Origin: Sternotherus odoratus
Lineage: Eukaryota > Chordata > Testudines > Kinosternidae
Length of the DNA: 64,000 nucleotides
NCBI GenBank assembly: GCA_032164245.1
Contig: JAVMKO010000001.1
Location: 290,291,041-290,355,040 of the forward strand
Direction: 5' to 3'
Position 1 is the stretch's first letter. Every line of letters starts with the position of its first letter. The notes beneath the pieces are model-generated. The model had not been told where the DNA came from and searched no databases. It saw only the letters and a list, made by a program, of their open reading frames with translations. Of the stretch, positions 48,361 to 59,869 are shown piece after piece. Made by a program: the position numbers and the translations under genes.

Positions 48361-48700
48361 CTAAGTTAAATCTTTTCCCCCAAAACCCAAACTTCTCCAG
48401 TTGGGGCTTGGAATCCGCTGCCACCATTAACGTGATTTCCCCAAAACCATGGAGTGCGGCACATTAAAACCCCCTATAGTAACACCCCCTCCCCCTTGCC
48501 ACCCGGGAGAGATAAAGAACACAGACTCCGATCCACCCCCTCCCCTTTGCTACCTGGGAGAGATTGAAACCACAGCCTCTGATTGCAAGCTGGGATCCCT
48601 CTAATAGAATTACAGACACTTCTTATAACCAAAAAAGGTTTAATAAAGAAAAGAGACAAGCATACAACTTACACAGACTTCACAGGTACTCAGTTCTAGT
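48361..48700. repeat. Unclassified repeat with 51-bp duplication
   Basis: Two tandem copies (period 51, about 48483-48585) of 'ccccctccccctttgc.ac' plus 'gggagagat' and 'acagactccgat'. Followed by 'ggtttaataaagaaaagaga', a motif common in decayed LTRs. Class not established. Confidence 0.4.
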
Positions 48701-49116
48701 CTTAACTCCTCCTTAACCCCTCCCTAGGATTTCTCTCCCTGATGAGGTTAAGGACACCATAGATTGATTACAAGCTTATACAATTAACAACTTTACTTAC
48801 TGCCAAGCTGACTTAGAAACTTATTCAAATATGAGTAGGAAGGTGATTCAATTCGCCAGAGCTGGGAGAGAAGATGCAGACAGGCTGAGAGCCCTTTGTC
48901 TATAGGAATTTACATCCCCAAGACATCATTGCTTCTTCTGCTTCAGGTTAACCCCCGAAACAGTAATTCTAAGGCACTTCATACTTATGACAAGCCTCAG
49001 CTGATGGAAATTGACATAACTCCATTTAAATCAGTGGTGCTATGCTGTTTTATACCAGCTGAGGATCGGGCCTCAGGCTCTAAAAGTGACTGAGCCCACT
49101 AGTCGCTGGGCACTAA

Positions 49117-49330
49117 TAATAATAAATAATATTCTCAGATGCCCACATCAAGATTGCATTGTGCTGGGTGCTGTACAAATGGAAGAGAAGACATTCCCTG
49201 TCCCAAAGACCTTACTATCATCTCTCTACACATTTATCATCATCATCATGGTAGTGCCATATTGTGGCCTGTGTGCTAGGCATTGTGTAGACATATGAGA
49301 TAAGAACATTGCTGACACACAGAGATTGTA
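49117..49330 (-). repeat. Two adjacent L2-like LINE tails
   Basis: 49117-49215 ('attgtgctgggtgctgtaca') and 49232-49330 ('tgtgctaggcattgtgtaga') are two copies of the same tail in a row, both reversed. Confidence 0.5.
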
Positions 49331-50339
49331 ATCAAAATAGACCAGACAGGCAACTATTAAACAGACAAACAATTCATAAAGAAAATATCAAGAGGTACAT
49401 CTTAGTTATTTTCTCCAAGCAGTTCCTCCACCCAATCCTCCAATGTACCCTCTTAGGTGATCTCATCCATTCACATGGATTCACCTACTATTCCTACCGA
49501 TAACTCACAAATCTACCTCTCCACACCCACATCCAGCCCTGCATACCTGGCTGCCTCTCTGACACATCATCCCAGATGGTCCACTGTCAACTCAAGCACA
49601 ACATGGCCAGAACTGAGCTTATTATTTTTCCTCCCCAAGCCCTCTTCACCTCCACGTTTGCCATGGACAACCTCACCATCCTCCCTGTCCTACACAGAGC
49701 CTGATGGGCACTTTTCCCATTCCCTTCTTTGTGCCTTCTTCCATGAATAAAAGGATCTCTCATTCCCAGTGTGCTGGGCCTTTCCACCTCATTCAAATCC
49801 CTTCTGATGGCGAAGCTTCTCCTGAGTGGCCCAGAAAGATGAGGACATAACAGTCAATGCCTTCTCCATACCACATTGGTGAGGAAAAGAGAGAAAGGAT
49901 AGGTTAAACTAATTCTAAGATAATACCACCTCTGGGCCTCCCAGTGTGTCTCAGCTTGTAGATCAATAGCCTTTAGGTTATAAATTCTTTGGGCAGGGCT
50001 GTTTATATGCTGTATTTTGTACAATGTCAAGTATGTTGTTGTTGTTAACAAACGTATAATAGTGTTATTCAAGTCAGAGGGAGTCTTTCCATTGATTGTA
50101 TCAGTTAGGTCAGCCTCATAATCCTCCCTTTTACTTGTTATTTTTCCCTAGAGTATTTTCTCCAGTGGTTTCTCTGGCCTAGTTTAATATGTGTGAAGCA
50201 ACGGGGCTCCTACCACATCCATCCAGCAATGATAAGCAGTAACATATAGAATTTTGTGAGGTCTCTGGAGGGGATCTCCAGATCTGGTGTGGGGTCCTGT
50301 CATATTTTCATGAATGATCAAGTAATGTCATTTGCAAAC
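49331..50339. other. Unassigned non-coding DNA
   Basis: No gene or clear repeat recognised. Confidence 0.5.
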
Positions 50340-50460
50340 CGCAGTGAGATACACTACCCTATGGAATAATCTTCCACCGGAAGTTCTGGAAGCCTCATTG
50401 CGTGGCACATTTAAAACTAGACTGGGAAATGCCCTAGTCTAGACAGTGAGATGCTTTTTC
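50340..50460 (+). pseudogene. CR1-like ORF2 C-terminal fragment
   Basis: One frame reads LWNNLPPEVLEASLRGTFKT then RLGNAL, the conserved C-terminal pattern of CR1-type ORF2. Short and diverged. Confidence 0.55.
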
Positions 50461-51290
50461 AGGATGCCCAGGACTATAGGTCACTTTGTCACTCCCCTGC
50501 CTCCAGTGAGAGAGAGACTTGCTGGTGCTTAACTGGGTGTCAGCTTCCTGATAGCACCAGTCTATTAGCCACCCAAGCAATCTCCTCTGGGCAATGCTAG
50601 CCCTTTACTTTGCTTTTCAGGTTAACAATAGGTGCCACCCTGTCCCTGAACCCTTCTGAAATGTTCCCCAGCCCCTGTCACTGACTACTCACAGGAATAC
50701 CAGGTTTGCCATCCCCAAGGGGTCAGTGTACACACCAACTTCTTTGAGTCAACTAAGGATGATACCATCACAGCCCTGAGATATATTTATAGTGAAAACA
50801 GTCATAAGTTTATTACCAAAAGTTAAGATTTAAGAGATAGTAAGGATAATGGAAACAGAAAAGTTACATATACGCCAAAACCATAACACACTTTCTAGAG
50901 ATGAAACTTAACTTAACAAGCAATCCAGCTATCTAAAGTAGTCTTATCTTGCCCAGATGTCCTTTACAGTGCTTCCAACTAAGGCAGGTTGGCATCCCAG
51001 TTTCATGAATGCAATTTCACTGCCCACTTACATCTTCAGGTGCATGGTAAGAGATATCCTTTTGCCTTCTCCTTATATTTCCCCCAAATCCATTGTTTGT
51101 GCCCAGAGTCAGGATGGTTCCCTGGCATGTGGACTCCATGTTGACTGCCTCCTCATGCTGACTTCATATGCAAAAGGGGTTTCCATTGTGTTGGCTTACA
51201 ATGCTTAATTTACACGTCCGCTGAGGCCAACAGATGACTATACCACCTTTGCCTGGCAAAAACTTGTACAAGACCCAAAGAACTGTGTCA
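50461..51290. other. Unassigned, probably transposon-derived
   Basis: Contains 'cataagtttattaccaaaag' and a purine-rich stretch of the type seen in decayed LTR elements, but no verifiable boundary. No gene. Confidence 0.35.
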
Positions 51291-51571
51291 GTGCATCCAG
51301 GTGCCTTCGAACGGTAATTTTCGGTAGCAGTGTCTGGTCGGGATGCACATGTGCAGTACAGTCTGGCAGCACCACTGGTGCCTCATCTAGCATGCCCACA
51401 CGCTAACCCCTTCAGTTCTTTCTCAACTGTCCCTGGCTTGAGAGTGTCACTAAAAACCTTCTACTAAAATTAGATTAAATTGGATAGCCTAATTAGTAGT
51501 GATTTGTTACTTTGATTAGCATAATTATAGTTAGAATTAGTTAAACTTAGTTATAGAGCTGTTTAAAAAAT

Positions 51572-51655
51572 ATGCCTAGCTCCCCAGGCTTTAAAAGATG
51601 TACTTCGTGTAAGGACACAATGCCAATTTCTGATGGCTACTCCTTATGTGCTTAG
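51572..51655 (+). pseudogene. DIRS gag N-terminal fragment
   Basis: The frame from ATG 51572 begins MPSSPGFKRCTSCKDTMPIS, the Cys-containing start typical of vertebrate DIRS gag, and is cut short at the TAG at 51653. An internal deletion joins it directly to RT sequence. Confidence 0.65.
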
Positions 51656-51954
51656 GTGAGGTGCACATACCGCAGAAGTACGCTCATGGACTGTCAATGG
51701 CCCCACGACCCTTTACCAAAACCCCAGCGGTAGTAGCTGCTCATTTGCGCAGACAGGGAATATTGATATTCCCATACTTAGACGATTGCCTGCTAAAAGG
51801 CCCTACCCAAGGGTCGGTCCTGGGGCTGGTTTTATTCAATATCTTTATCAATGATCTGGAGGATGGTGTGGACTGCACCCTCAGCAAGTCTTCAGATGAC
51901 ACTAAAGTGGGAGGAGTGGGAAATTCACTGGAGATAGGATACAGAGGGACCTAG
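51646..51954 (+). pseudogene. In-frame DIRS RT :: CR1 RT chimeric frame (102 codons)
   Basis: The DIRS part has [11 protein letters not shown] and the RT active-site box YLDD (followed by CLLKG). At about 51806 it passes without a frame change into CR1 RT at [20 protein letters not shown]. The CR1 palm box reads SSDD in place of FADD. The chimera is an accident of CR1 insertion and is unlikely to be functional. Confidence 0.75.
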
Positions 51955-52776
51955 ACAAATTAGAGGATTGGGCGAAAAGAAATTTGTTGAGGTTCAACAA
52001 GGACAAGTGCAGAGTCCTGCACTTAGGACGGAAGAATCCCATGCACTGCTACAGACTAGGGACCAAATGGCTAGGCAGCAGTTGTGCAGAAAAGGACCTA
52101 GGGATTACAGTGGATGAGATGCTGGATATGAGTCAACAATGTGCCCTTGTTGCCAAGAAGGCTAACGGCTTTTTGGGCTGTATAAGTAGGGGCATTGCCA
52201 GCAGATCGAGGGATGTGATCATTCCCCTCTATTCGACATTGGTGAGGCCTCATCTGGAGTACTGTATCCAGTTTGGGGGCCCACACTACAAGAAAGATAT
52301 GGAAAAATTGGAAAGAGTCCAGAGGAGGGCAACAAAAATGGTTAGGGGCCTGGAGCACATGACTTATGAGGAGAGGCTGAGAGAACTGGGATTGTTTAGT
52401 CTACAGAAGCGAAGACTGCGGGGAGATTCGATAGCTGCTTTCAACTACCTGAAAGGGGGTTCTAAAGAGGATGGATCTAGACTGTTCTCAGTGGTAGCAG
52501 ATGACAGAACAAGGAGTAATGGTCTTAAGTTGCAGTGGGAAAGATTTAGGTTGGATATTAGGAAAAACTTTTTTACTAGGAGGGTGGTAAAGCACTGGAA
52601 TGGATTACCTAGGGAGGTGGTGGAATCCTCCTTCCTTAGAGGTTTTTAATGTCAGGCTTGACAAAGCCTTGGCTGGGATGATTTAGTTGGGGATTGGTCC
52701 TGCTTTGAGCAGGGGGTGGGACTAAATGACCTCCTGAGGTCCCTTCCAACCCTGATATTCTATGATTCTATGATTC
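51807..52776 (+). mobile_element. CR1 LINE, 5'-truncated, inserted in DIRS
   Basis: Begins in RT motif B (CCAAGGGTCGGTCC) and ends with the CR1 3' repeats 'attctatgattctatgattc'. ORF2 end is open at 51984-52649 (221 codons, [20 protein letters not shown] through [20 protein letters not shown]) after a frame break near 51930-51980. Flanked on both sides by DIRS RT sequence that overlaps by about 140 bp. Confidence 0.9.
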
Positions 52777-53040
52777 CTGTGCTGGAAGAGGAGGACTGGT
52801 TCTCAACCCTCGACCTACAAGATGTGTATTTTTGCATTACCATCTATCCCGCTCAAGATCATTCCTATCATTCACAGTGGGACAAAATCACTTCCAATAC
52901 AGAGTACTGCCATTCGGACTGTCAATGGCTCCATGACCCTTTACCAAAACCCTAGCGGTAGTAGCTGCTCATTTGCACATTGATATTGTTATTGATATTC
53001 CCATACTAAGACGATTGCCTGCTAAAAGGCCCTACCCTGC
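52777..53040 (+). pseudogene. DIRS reverse transcriptase fragment (second copy)
   Basis: The frame has VLEEEDWFSTLDLQDVYFCI (motif A region, LDLQD), then a diverged stretch repeating the 51664-51806 segment ('gactgtcaatgg' to 'ggccctacc') with its own indel after 'ctcatttgcaca'. Broken by frameshifts. Confidence 0.7.
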
Positions 53041-53146
53041 CAGAAACATTACACATTACTTGACAAACGATCTATTTTTCATTCCCTAGGGCTACAAATC
53101 TACAAAAATAAATCCTAGCCTAACTTAATGTCATACCGCTGGTATA

Positions 53147-53946
53147 TCTGTCACTCTTTGTGGAGGAAGAGGTTCCGGCCCTGCGGTTGCATCTGTAAGC
53201 TGCCCCTAGTCTAGGGGCTGTGTGGCCCTCTGGCCTTACCTGAAGACCCTTGTGATCAGGGCAGCTCAGCCTGACGGCCGGAGTCAATGATATGGCCCGT
53301 GTTATCAGGGCTGTCTGGCCTAGTGGTCAAAGTCAGTACTACGGCCCCCTGTGGGCCCAGTGCGGCCCAGTGGCCAGAATCAATAATGTGGCTCTTGCTC
53401 TCAGGCCAGAGTCTGTAATACTGGTGAGCAGGGAACCACCCCGGGGTGGGTGGTGACCAGCATAAGGGAACCTGGGCCCACCCTCTCCATGGGGTCACAA
53501 CCCAGGGCCCTATTGGTAGCGGGGTTGCCCACCACCAGCTTGGCAGGGCTCCAACTGAAACATGCCAAGCCTTGCTCAGGTTCTGTGACTGTTTCCCCAC
53601 AAAACCTCTGTGGGTTACTTCCTCTCTGAGTCTCTGGGGCTGTCTGTCTCTGAGATTCTCCGGTCTCTCCACTCTCTGTGCCCTCCCAAGCCTGTGTGTC
53701 GGTGTCTGTCTCTGACGAGCTGGCCTCTATGTCTTGGAGCGCAGGTGGTCCTCCCTCAGGAACTAGCGACACACCTCCTTTCCCGCCAGTGGTCAGCCCA
53801 GACTGAGGTGCTCTGTTGGGTTTTATACCCTGCTTCCAGCTGTAGCATGCCCAGCAGAGCCAGGGTGTGTGTGTGGCCTCCTCAGCTAAGAGAGAAGGGT
53901 TAACCTCTACTGTACCAGTGTGGGGATGATACACCCGGTCACACTC
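53147..53946 (-). mobile_element. LTR-like insertion in DIRS with internal repeats (LTR-C)
   Basis: Interrupts the DIRS reading pattern (DIRS sequence resumes at about 53953 with 'caacaattggacttcatagg'). The minus strand has a TATA box (TATAAAA, near 53828-53822) about 120 bp from its 5' end, and plus-strand ends TGTCAC...GTCACA. Near 53270-53430 there are about three ~50-bp repeats ('gtcaatgatatggcc', 'gtcagtactacggcc', 'atcaataatgtggct'). The layout resembles LTR-A and LTR-B and all are on the minus strand. A clean 5-bp duplication was not found, so the ends are approximate. The 182-codon minus frame has no domain. Confidence 0.6.
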
Positions 53947-53952
53947 CATTAC

Positions 53953-55053
53953 AACAATTGGACTTCATAGGTGCACATCTGGACTCAGTGGAGGCCAAAG
54001 CATCACTGACAGTGCCCCAATTCACAGAGATGACCTCTCTCATATCGGTGGTTTCAGACCCCCTTGGGATCTAATATGGGTTTCCAACTTCCATTAATCC
54101 TGGAATATATATTATCCCTAAAGAACTCAGGCCTTGCTATGTGCTCGCTTAGAAATTCAACTTGCTGCCATCACGGCCTTCCATCAACAGGGCTCCAATA
54201 TTTGCTCATCCAATTACTAAGCGATTTCTAATGGGAATACAGAACATGTAACTGGACATCTGCAAACCCACGCCAGCATGGGACTTAAATCTGGTACTCA
54301 AAAGTCCAGCCAGAACCCTGTTCAAACCCTTAGCCACATCCTCATTACTTCACTTATCTATGAAAGTGGCATTCCTGGTCGCCATTCCATTGGCACAAAG
54401 AGTCATCAAGATAGGGGCTCTCATGGCTCACCCCTCCACATACACAATATTCTTCAAGGACAAAATGACACTTAGAAATCCTAAATTCATGCCCAAAATA
54501 TTGTCTTTGTTCCACCTCAGCTAACTGATTCACTTACCTACCTTTCATCCAAAACCACACAGTAACGCTCAAGAGGCAGTCCTGCACACACTGGATGTGC
54601 ACTGAGCCTTATCGGGACAGAACGAAGCCCTTCCGAAAATCACCTTGACTTTTTGTGTCAACAACAGAATGATCAAAGAGTTCTGCCATATCTACACAAA
54701 GATTATCTAAGTGGATATCCATCTGTATCCATAGGTGCTATTCACTACACAACACTAAAGCCCCTCCAGGCATCAGAACCCACTCGACAAGAGTGTTATC
54801 AACCTCCATAGCATTCCTACCCAATGTGCCCATTCTAGATATCTGCAGGGTGGCCACCTGGGCCTCTGAACACACATTTACGAACCACTATGCAATTATT
54901 CCCAGTTCAAGCTCAGACACAAGATTAGGCCTCGCTGTACTAGCCTCAGCAACAAACCCAACTCCGAAGTCCCTTTGTCCTCATCAGAGCACTGTAGTAA
55001 CCTTCTCTTCTCCTTGGAGCACCCACAGGGATAGCACTCCAAGGAGAAGATAA
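53953..55053 (+). pseudogene. DIRS tyrosine recombinase region
   Basis: In broken frames: LDFIGAHLDSVEAKAS (end of the RT region), then AFHQQ, FAHPITKRF, PAWDLNLVL and HLSMKVAFLVAI, followed by RVIKIGALMAH with the first conserved Arg. Then FHPKPHSNAQEAVLHTLDVH, THSTR with the H-x-x-R motif, and ILDICRVATWASEHTFTNHY ending in the candidate nucleophile Tyr. These are the hallmarks of DIRS tyrosine recombinases, which cut and rejoin circular cDNA during integration. Stops and frameshifts make it inactive. RNase H and methyltransferase-like parts are not visible. Confidence 0.75.
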
Positions 55054-55059
55054 GGTTAC
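54997..55059. repeat. Foldback at DIRS 3' end (23-bp arms)
   Basis: GTAACCTTCTCTTCTCCTTG (from 54997) is mirrored by CAAGGAGAAGATAAGGTTAC (to 55059), with one mismatch around a 16-nt loop. Confidence 0.85.
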
Positions 55060-55335
55060 TCACTTTGTGCAGTAACTGAGGTTCTTCAAGATGTGTGTCC
55101 CTGTGGGTGCTCCACTACCCACCCTTCTTCCCTCTACTTTGGAGTACGAGCCAAACACTCCATAGTAGAGAAGGAACTGATGGGGTCAGGGCATGCACGT
55201 GTTAGATGATGATACTGCACACATGCATCCAGACACGGCTATCGAAAATCTCTAGTCGATGACACCAGCTGAAGTGGAGCACTCATAGGGACACATCTCT
55301 TGAAGATCCTGTTACTGCACAAGGTGAGTAACCTT
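55052..55335. repeat. Long imperfect inverted repeat of DIRS terminus
   Basis: 55052-55115 ('aaggttactcactttgtgca' to 'gtgctccac') and 55274-55335 ('gtggagcactcatagggaca' to 'gagtaacctt') are inverted copies of about 62 bp enclosing the right terminal repeat. Typical of the DIRS terminal and internal complementary regions. Confidence 0.8.
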
Positions 55336-55342
55336 CTTGTCC

Positions 55343-57638
55343 AGAGTGTAAATCATCCTAAAGTCACGTAGCACAAGCAAGTCAAGTCTTTAGTGATATG
55401 GAGCCAAGAATTAAGGGCTTAATCCTGCTCCATTGAACACAATGGGAATTTTGCCGTTGGCTTCAATGGGAGCAGGACTGGGCAACAAATCTTTAAAGAA
55501 AAAAAAAAGAATAAACAGGCAATAGAAAAATAACTCGGGGTGTTTTTTTTATGTGCATGGGAGGAGATCCAGAACATTCTTTAAACCTCACTCGGGTCTG
55601 TGTCCTTGAAGTAGCACTGTGAAAGGATTCCCTTTGTAATCAGATCCGGTGTCTATCATCTCCCCATCAATGTAGCAGTCTCCTTCATTCTGCCAGACAC
55701 CTGACCAACTCCTTCCATCTCTATCCCCCTTGATGGATGCCAGCCTCTTTATAAAGACATACATTCCTAAGAATTTGACACTGGGCAGAGAGATATGTCA
55801 CTGAGTATTAATCCTTCTGCTGTGGGGAATGCTTGTAGATTATATCCCTCCCAACAGGGATCGGCTGGCTGGGAAAATGCAGGCTCAGCTTAAACATTAA
55901 TCTTACATGTTTATGTATAAAAGATAGTAGGTGAACTATTTGTTGTCTCCACCAGGATTAGAGAGAATCTGTTTGTCTAGGTTCTTGTATGGTCTCCCCA
56001 CTATTGTGGTGTCTAAACATCTCACCAATATTAATGGGTTTATCTGCAGAGCCCCTGTGTGAGATAAGGGAGTATTATTATGGCCATTGTATGGAGGGAA
56101 CAGAGGAACTAAGTGCCTTACCCAGAGGGAAGTCTGTAGCAGGACTGGGAACAGAACCCAGACCTGAGTCCTGCTCCCATACTCTAACCGCTAGCCAATC
56201 CTGCCTTCTGAGCCCTCCTTGCTTGTTACTGCTCTCCTCCAGTAATGATGAACAGAGCAGCGACAGACCTGAGTTGAGGATATGGGGCTGATTCTTTCTC
56301 CTCTTTTTTGAGGGCACCATATCAGGAATGGGTTCCCCTTTTGGTGGCCCCCTGACTAGTGCAAGCATTTTGAAGGTGTTCTCATTCTTTTCATATTGTC
56401 CACACGCCAAATTGCGAGGTGACCAACAACATCTTAGACCTGGGGTTTAGCACCTTCCATTCAGGAGCTCCCCCAAATAAGGACGTGATTCTCAAGTGGG
56501 ATGAAGTCAATGGGAACTGGGAGCTCTGAGCAGCTCATAGGACTGGTGTCTAGGACAGTCAGCAACACAGTTAAAGGGAAGCAACAGGGGTACAGCTTTA
56601 TTCCTGTTAGGAGCTTACACAGAGGGACCTGTGTCCAGTTCCACAAGGCCTATGGGGTCACAGGGCTCCCAATTCACAGTCTCCATTTAACTAACTAATT
56701 GGCAGCCTGAACCTACCACAGCCCAGGCTCCAGCCCGAGCCCAAATCTCTACACCGGAATTAAAAAGCCACATAGCCCAAGACCCATGACCTGAGTCAGC
56801 TGACATGGGCCAGCACAGGTACCCCCTGCTTGAAGTGGTTTTCATCACACACAGGGTTTACACTTTGGTTAAATGACTCTCAGCACCCCCACTAAACAAA
56901 TTGTTCCAGCACCCCTGTGGGTCAGCCGCGAGTGTTTAACTTCAGTGTGGACAGCCCTAAGACTTCAGTGGAGACTTTGCCTGAATAAGGGCTGAGTGAC
57001 AGGGCCTGTGGGCAATGGCAGCGGGTTTGTATAATTTTTGACGGTGCCCCGAAAGGGTCCAAGTCCTGCCCTCCCCCCACCTGCCTTGTAAGCTGATATA
57101 TATTTTGTACAATAATGTAAAAATGGACAGGATACAGTAAGCATGTCACAGTTTCCCTATATTGCACAATATCACTATCGTACAAAACATTTATTTAACT
57201 AAGAATATCAACTTTATTAATACCCTTTTGAATATGGAAACAGCCAACCACGCTTGGATCAATAACCCACAAAAGCAGAAAGCTCTAATTCGCTAGTGTC
57301 CTCCAGTCACGTGAAGCTTTCTAGCCAAGATTTGTGAAAACTCCTTTGCTTCTCTTTTAGATTGGTCGCATCTCTTTTTTTGTCCAGCTTCAGTTTGCAA
57401 GCTGGGTTTCGAACTCAGGCTGTCACTTGATGAATTACCCTTTGGTTCTTTTGCTCTAGGTAATTGTTGGTTGCTATTACACAAAATTAATGGGGTGGGG
57501 CCAAGGGGTTTGGAGTGTGGGAAGAGGCTCAGGGCTAGGGAAGAGGGTTGAGGTGCGGGGGTGAGGGCTGTGGGGTGGGGCCGGGGATAAGGGGTTCACA
57601 GTGCAGGAGGGGGCTCAGGGCTGGCGCAGAGGATTATT
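55343..57638. other. Unassigned non-coding DNA
   Basis: 56080-56210 resembles a MIR-like repeat ('ggaactaagtgccttaccca'). 57480-57630 is G-rich with 'ggctcaggg' and 'ggggtggggcc' words. No gene. Confidence 0.45.
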
Positions 57639-58165
57639 CATCGACTCCTAAACTTTAAGGTCAGAAGGGACGATCATGATCATCTAGTCTGACCTCCTGC
57701 ACAATGCAGGCCACAGAATTCTACCCACGCATTCCTGCAATATACTTCTCACCTATATCTGAGCTACTGAAGTCCTCAAATCTTGGTTTAAGGACTTCAA
57801 GGTACAGAGAATCCTCCAGCAAGTGACCCATTCCTCTTGCTGCATAGGAAGGTGAAAAACCTCCAGGGCCTCTGCCAATTTGCCCTGGAGGAAAATTCCT
57901 TCCCAACCCCAAATATGGCTATCAGCTGAACCCTGAGCATGTGGGCAAGACTCACCAGCCAGATACCCCTGAAAGAATTCTCTGTAGCATCTTAGATCCC
58001 ATCCCCTCCAACTTTCCGTCATATACCACCAGGCCCCTCTATTACCATAGTCAAAGATCAATTGCCAAAATTATGTTTTCCCATCACACCATCTCCTCCA
58101 TAAACCTAACAAGCTTTGTCTTGAAGCCAGATAGGTCTTTTGCCCCCACTGCTTCCCTTGGAAGG
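57639..58165 (-). mobile_element. CR1/L3-like LINE 3' part
   Basis: Plus strand carries 'cgatcatgatcatctagtct', 'ctgaagtcctcaaatcttgg', 'ccctggaggaaaattccttc' and 'aagccagataggtcttttgc', a longer version of the 41.5-kb fragment in the same orientation. Confidence 0.7.
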
Positions 58166-58796
58166 ATTGGGATGGCGGGGTTGAGGGCTCTGGGTGGGGT
58201 GCGGGCTCTGGGGTGGGACTGGGCTGGGGATGAGGAGTTGAAACTTTGGGGTGCAGCAACAAGCTGGGGTGAGGGATGCCTCTCCTCCCTCTGAGTCACC
58301 TGCTGAGGGGGAGGAGCTGCCATGCCCTGTGCCTCCTGCCTCCTCAGGCACAGAAGTCAGTCTGCCGCGGGAGCCAGGTGCACAGGGGTAGCAGGCGGGA
58401 CTGGGGGAGAGACCTGGCCCCGAACACTGGTGGAACCAGACCCCCCGGGGCCCTGAATTTGCTGGAGCCCAGGCACCCCAGGCCCATACTGCCCACCACC
58501 CCCTGCCTATGGGCTGAATGCTCAAAAGGTGTTAGGCTCTGAACTTCTGTTGAGGGTGTTAACTCTTTATGAGCATCCCACCCTAGGTAACTAGAACTCT
58601 TCTTCTTGCCGGAGACTGGAAGCAGAGATGTTGGGAATCTCCAGAGAGAGCCTGTGGCTCCTATCCCAATGTAACAGACTTAAGATCAGCTAGTTTCTCC
58701 TAAGCCTATCATGCTGACCCATATTATCTCACGGTTTCCTGGTGCTCCCCTTTCAGTCTGTCTGTATAACTGTTGTCTCTTGTCTTATACTTAGAT
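58166..58796. other. Unassigned, partly GC-rich
   Basis: 58165-58510 is GC-rich with short 'ggggtg..gggctctgg' words. Open frames up to 139 codons on the minus strand look compositional. Confidence 0.4.
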
Positions 58797-58918
58797 TGAA
58801 AGCTCCTTGGTGGCAGAGACCATCTCTTTGTTCTGTGTTTGTACAGCACCTAGCACAGTGGGGTTTGAGTCCATGGCTGGGGCTCCTAGGCACTACCGCA
58901 ATACAAATAAATAATAAT
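58797..58918 (+). repeat. L2-like LINE 3' tail
   Basis: Contains 'gaaagctccttggtggcaga', 'ctgtgtttgtacagcaccta' and terminal 'aataaataataata', the characteristic L2-type 3' end. Confidence 0.6.
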
Positions 58919-59869
58919 AGATTTGGATAGAGACTGGACAAGAGTCACTTTTACACTCTGGATAAAAGGTGCCCTCGTGTGGCAAGGAAGCTGTTAACCC
59001 TGCCTGCTTCATGTCTCCGCTCTGGCACAAAGCTGCTGGAGCATACTGAGGAATGCATGCTTATCTGAGTTGCACCTAAAAGAGGAATCTTTGGAGGTTC
59101 TCCTGCCACTAATATTTTGTAACCATTTATGGATGCGCCCTGGGAAAGCCAGAGGCCATGTTGTGCATCCACATGTGCTCTGTGAACAAATGTATGTGCC
59201 ATGCGTTCTGGCTTATGCCAGAGCATGTGCTCAAAATAGCTTTCTGTTTCTATTAAGAATCCCTCAAAGAATCAGCCCGTTCCTGCTTACAGAAATCAAG
59301 TAAACAACATGACTTAAACGCATAAACAAATAGGCAGATATTTTTTTCGTGAGTAGCTCTCTTAAGTGGCAGTACAATACACTTTTTAATTTGGCTTCAA
59401 GTGAGTCAGAAAGCCGGCAAGCCGAGATGGCTCGCTGACACTAACCTGATACACAGCTCAGCAAGCAAGCCAGCAGCTTTCACTCAGCACACTTAATGAT
59501 ATAAATGTGTCTGTCCTGCGTATTGTTTCCATGTCAGCAGTCTGTGGGCAGAGGTTAGAAACAAAATCCATTGCTTTAACTTGAAATTCCAGCCTGCATC
59601 TTTCAGCAAATCAGGATCGTCGTTTGCATTTTCAGATCAGATTTTCCATTATAGTTAACAATATAGATAGGCAAAAGTGTGTGGGTGGGGGAGGATGGAG
59701 GTAGTTTGGGTTTTGTTCTGGTTTGGCTGACCAGCTGGGTTCTGAATTAGTAAAACCAAGAGTAACTTGGCTCCAGGTTCTATTGTATCTGGAGCCCAAA
59801 ATTCAGGGAGGTTCATTTCACTGTCTTCAGTCACTGGGGCTGACAGACTGACAGGTCATCACATTTTAC
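58919..59869. other. Unassigned non-coding DNA
   Basis: No feature recognised. Confidence 0.5.

Larger units (their letters stand above)
51291..55342 (+). mobile_element. Decayed DIRS-type (tyrosine recombinase) retrotransposon with nested CR1 and LTR
   Basis: Left terminal region (about 51296-51430) and right terminal region (about 55135-55285) are inverted copies: 'attttcggtagcagtgtctg' against the reverse complement of 'cagacacggctatcgaaaat', with matching GCATGC and 'gcagta' words. In order: gag start, RT, RT again, tyrosine recombinase. The RNase H part is missing. A CR1 (51807-52776) and an LTR (about 53147-53946) lie inside. DIRS elements integrate by a tyrosine recombinase and make no target duplication, and none is seen. 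Confidence 0.8.

Noticed and set aside
53256..53949. Minus-strand frames of 138 and 182 codons
   Set aside because: They are contained in the LTR-like insertion within DIRS; no recognisable domain and no splice or start context.
53142..53951. Perfect 5-bp target duplication for the LTR in DIRS
   Set aside because: Tried several TG/CA end choices (left at 53147 or 53157, right at 53944 or 53946); the best flank matches were partial, so no duplication is claimed.
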